Shown here: piece by piece, positions 43,963-51,586 of the stretch
Layout: each line of letters opens with the position of its first letter
How positions within the stretch are numbered: the first letter of the stretch is position 1
Origin: Desulfobacula sp964636495
GTDB taxonomy: Bacteria; Desulfobacterota; Desulfobacteria; Desulfobacterales; Desulfobacteraceae
Direction: 5' to 3'
Length of the DNA: 64,000 nt
Assembly: GCA_964636495.1 (NCBI GenBank)
Contig: CAZWSL010000002.1
Coordinates: 1-64,000 of the forward strand
Notes under the pieces: model-generated
Database searches by the model: none
Told to the model about the DNA's origin: nothing
The model's input: only the letters and a program-made list of their open reading frames with translations
Made by a program: the position numbers and the translations under genes

Positions 43963-44790
43963 TCATTTTATAATTCGCTGTTTTCCACACACAATTATCA
44001 ATTCAGATTTTTTGTTTGGAAAAGCCAGGGTCATGTTCAACTGCCTGCCCATTTCAACTGCAAGGGCAGTGGGCCTTGAATTACTTATCATTACAGGTAT
44101 ATGTGCCCTGGCAGCTTTTTGCACTAATTCATAGCTTATCCGGGAAGATAAAACAAGGATTTTGGCATTGGGCAGTGTTTTATTCATGAATGCCTTTCCT
44201 ATTGCTTTATCAAGGGCGTTATGCCTTCCAACATCTTCTGAAAATGACAGTTTTTTCAAATCGTTGTCAAATATTATGGCAGCATGGGAACCCCTTGTGC
44301 TCTGATAAAATTTCTGGTTTTCACTCAATTTATCAATAGAGTCAAAAATATCGTTTATGTTAACTTTAAAACCATTTTCAGCTGATGTTATTTTTTGAAA
44401 AAGATCCCTGACCATCTCTTTCCCGCATATACCGCAGCTGGTCTGGCTTACAAAAATTTTTCTTTCAAGAAGATCATGAATTTTACTTTTTCTTTCAGGG
44501 GTGAGCCACATGTCAATGGTATTGGGATCAAGATCTTTATCATAGCCAATTGTTTTAAAATCTTCAGGAGAGGCTGCAATCCCCTCGCCAAGACAAAATC
44601 CTGCTGCATGGAAGATCTCTTCTCCCGATGTTCTCATCACGACTGAATAGGGCTTTTCCTCAATACGGATTAAAAAAGGCTCTTCTCCTATCAGTTCAAG
44701 GGATATGCTCTCTTCAGATACGCCATGTTCCAGGGATTTCTGCCTATAACTCACTGCCTGGTAGACAGCAGTGTTTTTTTTATGACTCAA
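43963..44790 (-). CDS. fdhD: FdhD sulfurtransferase for formate dehydrogenase maturation
   Basis: The 275 residues carry the FdhD motif SQTSCGICGKEMVRDL with the sulfur-transfer cysteines, RGSHAAIIFD, SEDVGRHNALDKAIG and LSSRISYELVQKAARAHIPV. FdhD moves sulfur from a cysteine desulfurase to the molybdenum or tungsten cofactor of formate dehydrogenase. The formate dehydrogenase itself is not in the window. It appears to start at TTG 44790 with GGAG ten bases upstream. The gene lies 33 bp before etfB and may be the first gene of the Etf transcript. Confidence 0.93.
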   Translation of the reverse strand: MSHKKNTAVYQAVSYRQKSLEHGVSEESISLELIGEEPFLIRIEEKPYSVVMRTSGEEIFHAAGFCLGEGIAASPEDFKTIGYDKDLDPNTIDMWLTPERKSKIHDLLERKIFVSQTSCGICGKEMVRDLFQKITSAENGFKVNINDIFDSIDKLSENQKFYQSTRGSHAAIIFDNDLKKLSFSEDVGRHNALDKAIGKAFMNKTLPNAKILVLSSRISYELVQKAARAHIPVMISNSRPTALAVEMGRQLNMTLAFPNKKSELIIVCGKQRIIK

Positions 44791-44981
44791 TTTTTTTGAT
44801 CTCCATTACTTTAGCATGAAATTGAAGGATGATACCCATCCACAATGTGACTATTTATAAGCTATATTATAACTATATGTCAAGAAGAATATATGCAGTA
44901 TCTCTCTTCAAAGAGCTGATAATATAGATATATCGGGGCGAAAGGTTCATACGGAATGAGAAAGTTTCACCAATTTTATTT

Positions 44982-46433
44982 TCACGTGTCAAAATTAACC
45001 CATTTCAAGGGAGGTTTTGGTCTGGGTTTTTTCCCATAAAATATATCATCCATCTTGTTAAATACAATTTTGGACAGCCGGTTTCTTGAGATCATTGATT
45101 TGATAAAACGATGCGGAAATGTATCAGCATGGCTCCATGGGCAGACATGCATGCAGATATTGCAGTCCGTCCCCACTTTTGCCCAGAAGTCAAAACAGGT
45201 CCGGGCATTGAGTTTCCAGCGCAGTAATCCGTTTGTAACAGTCATATCGCCATGGGGGATTGAGTTTGACGGGCAGCAGACGGCACATTTTTTACAAATT
45301 CTGCAGAACGCTTCAACACCAATATCCACTGGTTTATCCTGCAGTAGTGGAAGGTCTGTTGTTACAAGACTCAGCCTGACCCTTGGACCAAATTTTTTTG
45401 TGATCAGGTATCCGAGCCTGCCCACTTCACCCAATCCGGCATCCACTGCCAGTGGGGTCATCACAGCATCATAATGTCTGAAATGGTTTGCCGTTGCTGA
45501 ATAGCCGATGTTTGCTATATATCCTGCCAGCTGGGTTGTAATATATGCACCCTTGGCATAGTTTACCATGCTCTCAACACAGGTGGGAGAGTGTGGTGCA
45601 GTAGCCACCATTTTAATATTCATCTCTTCGGCACACACAATAGCATGGGTGTGATTCAGGTTGATCTCTTTTCCCCATTCCTTCCAGTTATCATTAAAGA
45701 TTTCACCTCTGTGAGAGTAGAGCCATAACGGGTTAATTGCGGTTGTGCCGACCAGAGAGGCTCCAATCATTTTTGCATATCCTTTTAATCTGGCTGTTGC
45801 CTCTTCAGGAGCGACAGCAATTTTTTTATCTCTCACTTTCTGTTTAACAGACATATGAGGTTCAGGGGAATATTGATCAGGAGTTGAAAGGAACTGCGGT
45901 ATGGATAGAGATGCCAGCATGGCAGCTATATTTTTATCAGCACCCGGGCTGTCAATGGAGCCGGGACGGCCAAGAGGGCCACCTTTTAATCTTCTTTCCG
46001 CATCAATCTTTTCCAGGTGCGGATTTTTTTTGTAATACGCTTTATACTGTTCAGATCCCAGAGGGAGTGATCGATTCCTGGAAAAAACATGATCCCTTTC
46101 ATCAAATCTGTTTACCTCACCCAAAATATATCCTTGAGTGCCTGTTTGTGCTTTGCTGTCAGCACCTGTTTTTCTATAAAAAAAGAATATAAGCAGACTC
46201 TCAATGACCACAATAAAAATAAGAATGACAGTTCCGGTTCCTGTATGAAAAAAACCCCTGTATTTTAAAGTAAAAAAGAGAGCTGCAAGGAACACCATTA
46301 CCAAAAATTGTAATCCGCCGAATATTGATGCCCGTTTTTCATTTTCCAGAATAGATGAAATTAAAAATGAAAGGCTTAAGATTGCGGAGAAAATAAACCC
46401 GATTTCAATAATAAATGCAAAAATTGTTATCAT
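44982..46433 (-). CDS. Reductive dehalogenase homologue with N-terminal membrane helices
   Basis: The 483-residue protein has three membrane helices (about 1-25, 36-57 and 66-86) in place of the Tat signal usual for RdhA, then the corrinoid-binding RdhA core with DAGLGEVGRLGYLITKKFGPRVRLS and two 4Fe-4S motifs: Cys377/380/383/387 and Cys413/424/427/431 ending in CPWS. RdhA enzymes use cobalamin and FeS clusters to remove halogens from organohalides. The missing Tat signal and fused anchor suggest a cytoplasmic or otherwise non-canonical form. No separate rdhB is adjacent. Substrate is unknown. The start ATG 46433 follows AGAGAGG. Confidence 0.85.
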   Translation of the reverse strand: MITIFAFIIEIGFIFSAILSLSFLISSILENEKRASIFGGLQFLVMVFLAALFFTLKYRGFFHTGTGTVILIFIVVIESLLIFFFYRKTGADSKAQTGTQGYILGEVNRFDERDHVFSRNRSLPLGSEQYKAYYKKNPHLEKIDAERRLKGGPLGRPGSIDSPGADKNIAAMLASLSIPQFLSTPDQYSPEPHMSVKQKVRDKKIAVAPEEATARLKGYAKMIGASLVGTTAINPLWLYSHRGEIFNDNWKEWGKEINLNHTHAIVCAEEMNIKMVATAPHSPTCVESMVNYAKGAYITTQLAGYIANIGYSATANHFRHYDAVMTPLAVDAGLGEVGRLGYLITKKFGPRVRLSLVTTDLPLLQDKPVDIGVEAFCRICKKCAVCCPSNSIPHGDMTVTNGLLRWKLNARTCFDFWAKVGTDCNICMHVCPWSHADTFPHRFIKSMISRNRLSKIVFNKMDDIFYGKKPRPKPPLKWVNFDT

Positions 46434-46519
46434 ATAACCTCTCTTTGACTGATCTGTATCATGGTGTATTATCTATTATCCAAAGAGCAGCCTTGCATCC
46501 TCTTTTCATATGATTGATT

Positions 46520-47224
46520 TTACTCTTTTATCAGCTGGAGAGGTACTGCATTTTCCAGATCAGTAAAAAGGGAAACAATAGAATCGGTATAATTATCCGG
46601 TTCAATGATAAATGTTGACTGCTTTTCACTCCATACCAGATCTCCGGTAGATGTCTCATAAATCAGGGCCCCGATATTTGGCGATGCCATATTGTAGACA
46701 AGTGGAATGTTCATCAATGCAATGTTCAATATTCCGTCAATTGCGTTCCATGGTCTGCGCTCCTTGATCCATACAACAAGAACACCATCAACACTCATGA
46801 TGTTTCCTATGTTTTGAATGATTTCTGCTGACTGTTTCCCAGGTGATTCTCTGCGCCATGTTTTATAAGTCGTTAATATTTTTTTGTCATCCAGATCTTT
46901 TAATAAATCGGTTTTCAATTTTCCATCTGCTCCCCTGAGCGTAATAATGTTATATCCTTTTTTTTCAGTTAAAAACTGTACACACGCTTTTTCATATTTT
47001 ATCTCAGCTGTTTCCAAACTGTCCCTGGAAAGATATCTCCCCTTATATGATAAAACTTCCACAGGCATAATTAGTAAACGTCTCAGTTTTCCAATTGAAT
47101 CTGCACTTCGATGCGGTGTGTCCTGATAAGTGACAGGGGTTATCGTATCTTTGAACTGTTCGTTGTATGAACAGCTGTAAATCATCATCAACAATATAAT
47201 CATGCACCATATTTTTAGAGCGGA
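46520..47224 (-). CDS. Putative outer-membrane or periplasmic lipoprotein
   Basis: From ATG 47224 the product has 234 residues with a lipoprotein signal: MSALKIWCMIILLMMIYS then Cys19. The mature part begins with SYNEQFKDTITPV and includes LRRLLIMPVEVLSYKGRYLSRDSLETAEI and VDGVLVVWIKERRP, resembling lipoproteins of the DUF799/GNA1162 sort whose role is unclear. The start overlaps the end of the next-upstream lipoprotein gene by 10 bp, so they are translationally coupled. A longer frame exists but would bury the signal peptide. Confidence 0.7.
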   Translation of the reverse strand, partial: SALKIWCMIILLMMIYSCSYNEQFKDTITPVTYQDTPHRSADSIGKLRRLLIMPVEVLSYKGRYLSRDSLETAEIKYEKACVQFLTEKKGYNIITLRGADGKLKTDLLKDLDDKKILTTYKTWRRESPGKQSAEIIQNIGNIMSVDGVLVVWIKERRPWNAIDGILNIALMNIPLVYNMASPNIGALIYETSTGDLVWSEKQSTFIIEPDNYTDSIVSLFTDLENAVPLQLIKE

Positions 47225-48024
47225 CATTTTTTTAAAATCCTTTCTACAGCCATTACCGCCAGTACATCTATATATTCGTCTGCCATCATTTTTAATAATG
47301 CCCCCCTGTTTTTTGAAAACAGTTCCAGTCTGGAACATTGGGGAGGTGGTGCATCCAGGCTTCTATTGATTTCAGTGATTTTTAAACTTTCCCTGCAGTC
47401 ATTACTGCTGGTCCCGGAAAGTATAAAATCTGCAGAGAGCATCAGGCAGTGGGTGTTATTGGAGGTTGATCTGACCAGTCCAAAAGCGTGAACAGCAATA
47501 TCAATTTCTCCCTGCACTGCACGTTTATCAACAGAATCCATGGTTAATTTTTTTACGATGGCACGGTGTAAGCGCCCTGTGATTTCCGTTTTGACCAATA
47601 CTCCACTGATGGTTTCCCACTTGTTTTTTTCATGAATATAGAGGTAGCTGCTGAGGGGTATAAGAAGAAGACCGCCTACGACTAATGCGCTTGCATACAT
47701 AGGTGGGGCAACCATGCCAAGAGCCAGGGAAGCAGATCCTTCTGCAGTGAAAAAAAGATTTATTTTAGAAATATCCTCTGGTATTTCAGCTGCAGCCGCC
47801 ATCCTGGTGGTCAATTGTAGATTTCCAATCGTAGATATTGTAACTGGATTTTTTGAAGCAAATATCTGCTGTTGTTTTTTCAGCCATGGAGAATCGTATC
47901 CCTGTTTTTTTAATTTAGAGTCCGGGAGTTCAGAGTGAGAGGAAGAGCAGGCTTGCAATAGTAAACTGATAGAAAACAATAAACATACAATCCCGGGAAA
48001 ATTATGGTTTCTTTGCTTTGACAT
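47215..48024 (-). CDS. Putative lipoprotein with internal membrane segment
   Basis: The 269-residue protein has a signal with lipobox (LLFSISLLLQACSSS, Cys26) and one further hydrophobic segment near 105-130 (MYASALVVGGLLLIPLSSYLYI). I recognise no family. It heads a two-gene unit with the overlapping lipoprotein gene; the pair may form an envelope complex. Some cysteines in the mature part (CLMLS, NDCRES, PPQCSRLE) could form disulfides. Confidence 0.7.
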   Translation of the reverse strand: MSKQRNHNFPGIVCLLFSISLLLQACSSSHSELPDSKLKKQGYDSPWLKKQQQIFASKNPVTISTIGNLQLTTRMAAAAEIPEDISKINLFFTAEGSASLALGMVAPPMYASALVVGGLLLIPLSSYLYIHEKNKWETISGVLVKTEITGRLHRAIVKKLTMDSVDKRAVQGEIDIAVHAFGLVRSTSNNTHCLMLSADFILSGTSSNDCRESLKITEINRSLDAPPPQCSRLELFSKNRGALLKMMADEYIDVLAVMAVERILKKCPL

Positions 48025-48668
48025 ACTCTCTTCCCTGTTTTGAATAGTAATCTTTCATGCTTTTTGCAGAGACACAATCTTGCTGTTTTTTGTATGTGTG
48101 CTGATTATATTTATAATCAAAATTCCTTGGGCTTACAAGTTCTAAATAAAAATATCTGCTGGATTAAAAGGAGATCAATGCCGTGTTTGTACGATAAATG
48201 TAAAACAATCGTAAAACTTGATTTCATATAAAAGCAGGTATCGGAGATAAATATATTGAAATATACATCTTGTCTGCCTGTTTTTCAGGGTTGCTATGAT
48301 TGCATTCTCAATTTATTCCATATGGATAAAAAAATGAAGAGTACTGATTCTGCTTATTTACAGGTACCAGTCGTGTTTTGGAGTTATCCTTTGGTTTTGT
48401 GGTTGTCTTTGAGCCTGTTCGTGAGACAGAGAGAAGAAGACTCAGGATCAGGTGATTTTTCGGGAATACCGCTGCTTGACAAACCGTATCATATACCTCT
48501 ATACAGAAATTATCGTAGATTAAATTGCAAAAATCCGGTTATTGGTTTTGGTTCCATTTTGTCTCTCTGTCAATTCAGGCACAACCGGATTGTTTTACGT
48601 TGATTTGTACGTAAAAAAGAAGAGTGTGGAAGAAAAAACAAGAGTGTTTTAAAAGAGAGGAAGAGAAA
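48025..48668. promoter_or_regulatory. Upstream region of the ole-like cluster
   Basis: No gene is visible in the 644 bp. A candidate promoter TTGACA (48476-48481) with TATACA (48500-48505, 18-bp spacing) and a palindromic site TTTTACGT-N8-ACGTAAAA (48593-48616) lie before the first ole gene. The promoter assignment is tentative because the spacing is one base long. Confidence 0.4.
48593..48616. promoter_or_regulatory. TTTTACGT-N8-ACGTAAAA inverted repeat before the ole cluster
   Basis: Perfect 8-bp arms separated by 8 bases, 52 bp before the first gene, the size expected for a dimeric regulator. No regulator gene adjoins the cluster, so the binding protein is unknown. Confidence 0.5.
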
Positions 48669-49742
48669 ATGAAAGCAAATGCCAGTTCAATAAAAAAAAC
48701 CAGATTTGAGAGCATTGGAACATACCTGCCGGAGAAGGTGCTTTCCACAAAGGAACTGATGGCCCGGGGTGAAGCAGATTTTTTTAAATTGGTTGATCTT
48801 GAAGAGATAACCGGTATTGAAAATCGCCATGTCCGTTCTGAGTGCGAAGATTCTTTCACCCTGGCCATGGATGCGGCAAAGGATTGTCTCAGACATTCCA
48901 AATATGAGGCCCGAGATCTGGATATCATTATCTATGGCGGTATCACACAGATGAAAGGCAGTGCAAAGCAGTTCCTGTATGAGCCTGCAATGAGTCTATA
49001 TATAAAGAACAAACTCGGTGCTGAATCTGCCATGAATATTGATATATCAAACGGGTGTGCCGGCATGCTCAATGGAGTCTATATTCTGGATGCCATGATA
49101 AAATCGGGAACAGTTCGTAATGGCATGGTGGTCAGTGGTGAGTGTATCACCTCAGCTGCGGAGGCCGCAATAAAAGAGATTGACAATGTGTTTGATGAAC
49201 AGTTTGCCTCATTAACACTGGGAGACGCTGGTGCTGCAGTTATTCTGGATGGCACTCCAGATGATGGCGAAGGAATAGAGTTTACATATTTTCTGACTGC
49301 TGCAGAACATGCAGAACTCTGTATTGCATTACCAAGTGAACAGGGTAACGGTATTGTCATGTATACCAAGGCAAAAGAGATCCATGATGCTGCAATAGAA
49401 ATGTTCGCCCCTATTCTTGATGAAGCTCTGAGCAGGAATGGAAAAGATATTGATGATATTGATTACTGCCTGGCTCACCAGACATCCACCAGAGCACTTG
49501 CATCTGCAGGAAAGAAGATGCACAGGCATTTTAACAGGGAGGTTGATCTGCTGGTCAATGTACCGCAATACGGCAATACGGCATCTACTACCCATTTTGT
49601 GGCCATGCACCGATACTTAAAAAACAATACAATTAAAAAAGGAACAAGAATACTGCTTGCCGCTCAGGCTTCGGGACTGGTACTGGGTTGTGTATTAGCA
49701 ACGATTGGTAATATGGGGGCTGATAATGGGTATTGTCATTAG
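48669..49742 (+). CDS. oleA: OleA/FabH-like condensing enzyme, catalytically complete
   Basis: This thiolase-fold protein of 357 residues keeps the KAS III triad: Cys130 in SNGCAGML, His270 in CLAHQTST and Asn303 in YGNTAS. It also has Glu105 in LYEPAMSL, at the place of the OleA glutamate (YLEPSTAS) that deprotonates the second acyl chain across the dimer interface. OleA condenses two fatty acyl-CoAs head to head to a beta-keto acid. GAGG precedes ATG 48669. The following gene overlaps by 17 bp and encodes a catalytically dead relative. FabH-type chemistry with malonyl-ACP is the alternative, but OleB and OleC follow. Confidence 0.78.
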   Translation: MKANASSIKKTRFESIGTYLPEKVLSTKELMARGEADFFKLVDLEEITGIENRHVRSECEDSFTLAMDAAKDCLRHSKYEARDLDIIIYGGITQMKGSAKQFLYEPAMSLYIKNKLGAESAMNIDISNGCAGMLNGVYILDAMIKSGTVRNGMVVSGECITSAAEAAIKEIDNVFDEQFASLTLGDAGAAVILDGTPDDGEGIEFTYFLTAAEHAELCIALPSEQGNGIVMYTKAKEIHDAAIEMFAPILDEALSRNGKDIDDIDYCLAHQTSTRALASAGKKMHRHFNREVDLLVNVPQYGNTASTTHFVAMHRYLKNNTIKKGTRILLAAQASGLVLGCVLATIGNMGADNGYCH

Positions 49743-50637
49743 ATCAAATACGGTTCAACTGGAAGCTTATACAACACATGAACTTATTGCTACAAAGCAG
49801 GGAGCCATTGACTACTCTGTCCTTGCAGCGGAGAAGTGCATCTTGCAAGCTGGAATTGAGAGAGATGATATCGATTTGCTGATCAATATCGGTACATATC
49901 GGGAAAAAAATATTAATGAGCCGTCAATCGCCTCACTGATCCAGAAAAGGTTGAAAATCGGCCTTGATCCATATAAAAAACAGTTTGGAAAATCCAGTTT
50001 TTCATTTGATCTCAGGAATGGTGTGGTCGGAATGCTCTCTGCTGTGCAAGTTGCAAGTGCATTGATGCAGCAGAAAATGGTCAAGCTGGCTCTTATTGTT
50101 TCCAGCGATGTTCACCCGTCAAAATCCAGGGCATCAGATTTCCCTTACACACATATGGGTTCTGCAACTCTGCTTTCCTGGTCAGATGATGAAAACAAGG
50201 GTTTTCAAAAAGTTATGTTTGATACCTCAGGAGGTGATTATCACGGTGTTGATGCCCTGATTAATCTCAATGATCCGGATGCAAGGGAAAAAGTTGATAT
50301 TAAGATTCAGGAGGATTTTGGACAGAGACTTGGTGAATTTACAGTAGACATGTTCAATAAGCATGTTCAATCAGGAGAACTTGATCCCGGTAAAATCAAG
50401 CTAGCTGTCATCTCTGAACCTGTTCCCGGCTTCAGCAGGACCATAGCAGATTCTGTTGGACTGGAATGCAGAATAGTGGATGATATGTATGAAAAATATG
50501 GTAATGTTCTTTCATCAGCTTTGCCACTGGGTTATCATTTAGCTGTAGAAAAACAGCTGTTCAGTGAAAACGACACTATATTATTTATCGGTGCCGGTTC
50601 AGGTTTAACGTTTGCCTGCAGCCTGTATCAGGTATAG
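49726..50637 (+). CDS. Degenerate thiolase-fold partner of the OleA-like enzyme
   Basis: The 303-residue protein has the KAS III fold, but the nucleophile position reads NGVVGM (Val100 instead of Cys) and the His position reads VISEPV (Ser230/Glu231). Asn260 is kept, and so is Glu65 in NEPSIASLIQKRL, the OleA-type interface glutamate. It cannot carry an acyl chain itself. Its overlap with the active gene suggests an obligate heterodimer in which it lends Glu65, as known for the LstA/LstB pair of lipstatin and similar pairs in beta-lactone pathways. ATG 49726 is preferred over the upstream GTG because of GGGGG just before it. Confidence 0.75.
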   Translation: MGIVIRSNTVQLEAYTTHELIATKQGAIDYSVLAAEKCILQAGIERDDIDLLINIGTYREKNINEPSIASLIQKRLKIGLDPYKKQFGKSSFSFDLRNGVVGMLSAVQVASALMQQKMVKLALIVSSDVHPSKSRASDFPYTHMGSATLLSWSDDENKGFQKVMFDTSGGDYHGVDALINLNDPDAREKVDIKIQEDFGQRLGEFTVDMFNKHVQSGELDPGKIKLAVISEPVPGFSRTIADSVGLECRIVDDMYEKYGNVLSSALPLGYHLAVEKQLFSENDTILFIGAGSGLTFACSLYQV

Positions 50638-50669
50638 AAAGGGCCCGCAGTACCAGCTGGGTAGAAAAA

Positions 50670-51560
50670 ATGGAAATTGACTTGACGCTATTTAAAGATC
50701 TGTATCAGTTTGAATCTCACTATATGGAAATTGATGGACACAAAGTGCATTATGTTGACCAGGGAGAGGGTGAACCAATGGTGATGGTTCATGGTAATCC
50801 AACATGGTCTTTTTATTTTCGAAACCTTATCAGCCATTTCAGTAAAAATCATCGTACAATTGTTCCAGACCATATAGGATTTGGCATGTCAGATAAACCG
50901 CAGGATTACGGCTATACTCTTGAGGGGCATATTGACTGTTTTGAAAAATTCATGGAAAAGACGGGTGCGAAGGATATCACCCTGGTTATTCATGACTGGG
51001 GAGGTGTCATTGGCATGGGATATGCCATTCGTCATCCCGAGAATATAAAGCGGCTTGTGATACTGAATACCGGCGCATTCCCCATTCCTGAGAAATATAA
51101 TCTGCCATGGCAGCTTTATATGTGCCAGTTTCCGGTATTGTCGGATTTATTTGTAAAAGGGATAAACGGGTTTGTAAAATATGCTGTACCCCTCAGTATT
51201 GCACATAAAAAAAGAAGGACTGCCCAGGTAAAAGCCGGATATATGGCACCATATAACAGTTATGCCAACAGAATTGCAATACTGAAATTTGTACAGGGTA
51301 TTCCATTGTCACCAAGCCACCCCACACAAAAGGTTTTAAAGGAGATTGATCATAATTTAAAACAGTTTGAACATCTGCCAATCATCATAATCTGGGGAAA
51401 AAAGGATTTTGTTTTTAATGAAATCATTCTTGAAAGGTGGAAGGAAATCTATCCCGGAGCAGAAGTGAAGTTTATACCAGATGCAGGCCATTATGTCCTT
51501 GAAGATGCCCACGAACGCATTATTCCCTGGATAGAGCAGTTTTTACAGACTAATCCCTGA
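50670..51560 (+). CDS. oleB: OleB-like alpha/beta hydrolase (haloalkane dehalogenase family)
   Basis: The 296-residue hydrolase has HGNPTWSFYFRNLI at about 41-54, the nucleophile Asp109 in VIHDWGGVIG and the catalytic His274 in DAGHYVLED, all features of the haloalkane dehalogenase branch to which OleB belongs. OleB decarboxylates the cis beta-lactone made by OleC to an alkene. Alone it would be called a haloalkane dehalogenase; position between OleA-like and OleC genes makes OleB far more likely. Spacing to neighbours is 32 and 26 bp, one operon. Confidence 0.8.
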   Translation: MEIDLTLFKDLYQFESHYMEIDGHKVHYVDQGEGEPMVMVHGNPTWSFYFRNLISHFSKNHRTIVPDHIGFGMSDKPQDYGYTLEGHIDCFEKFMEKTGAKDITLVIHDWGGVIGMGYAIRHPENIKRLVILNTGAFPIPEKYNLPWQLYMCQFPVLSDLFVKGINGFVKYAVPLSIAHKKRRTAQVKAGYMAPYNSYANRIAILKFVQGIPLSPSHPTQKVLKEIDHNLKQFEHLPIIIIWGKKDFVFNEIILERWKEIYPGAEVKFIPDAGHYVLEDAHERIIPWIEQFLQTNP

Positions 51561-51586
51561 GTTGACAGAAAGAGAGATGGTGGAAA

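Noticed and set aside
48256..48603. 115-codon plus-strand frame before the ole-like operon
   Set aside because: Odd composition, overlaps the probable promoter region and shows no domain; likely chance.
50670..51560. Genuine haloalkane dehalogenase working with the RdhA homologue
   Set aside because: Its place between OleA-like and OleC genes with short spacing explains it better as OleB.
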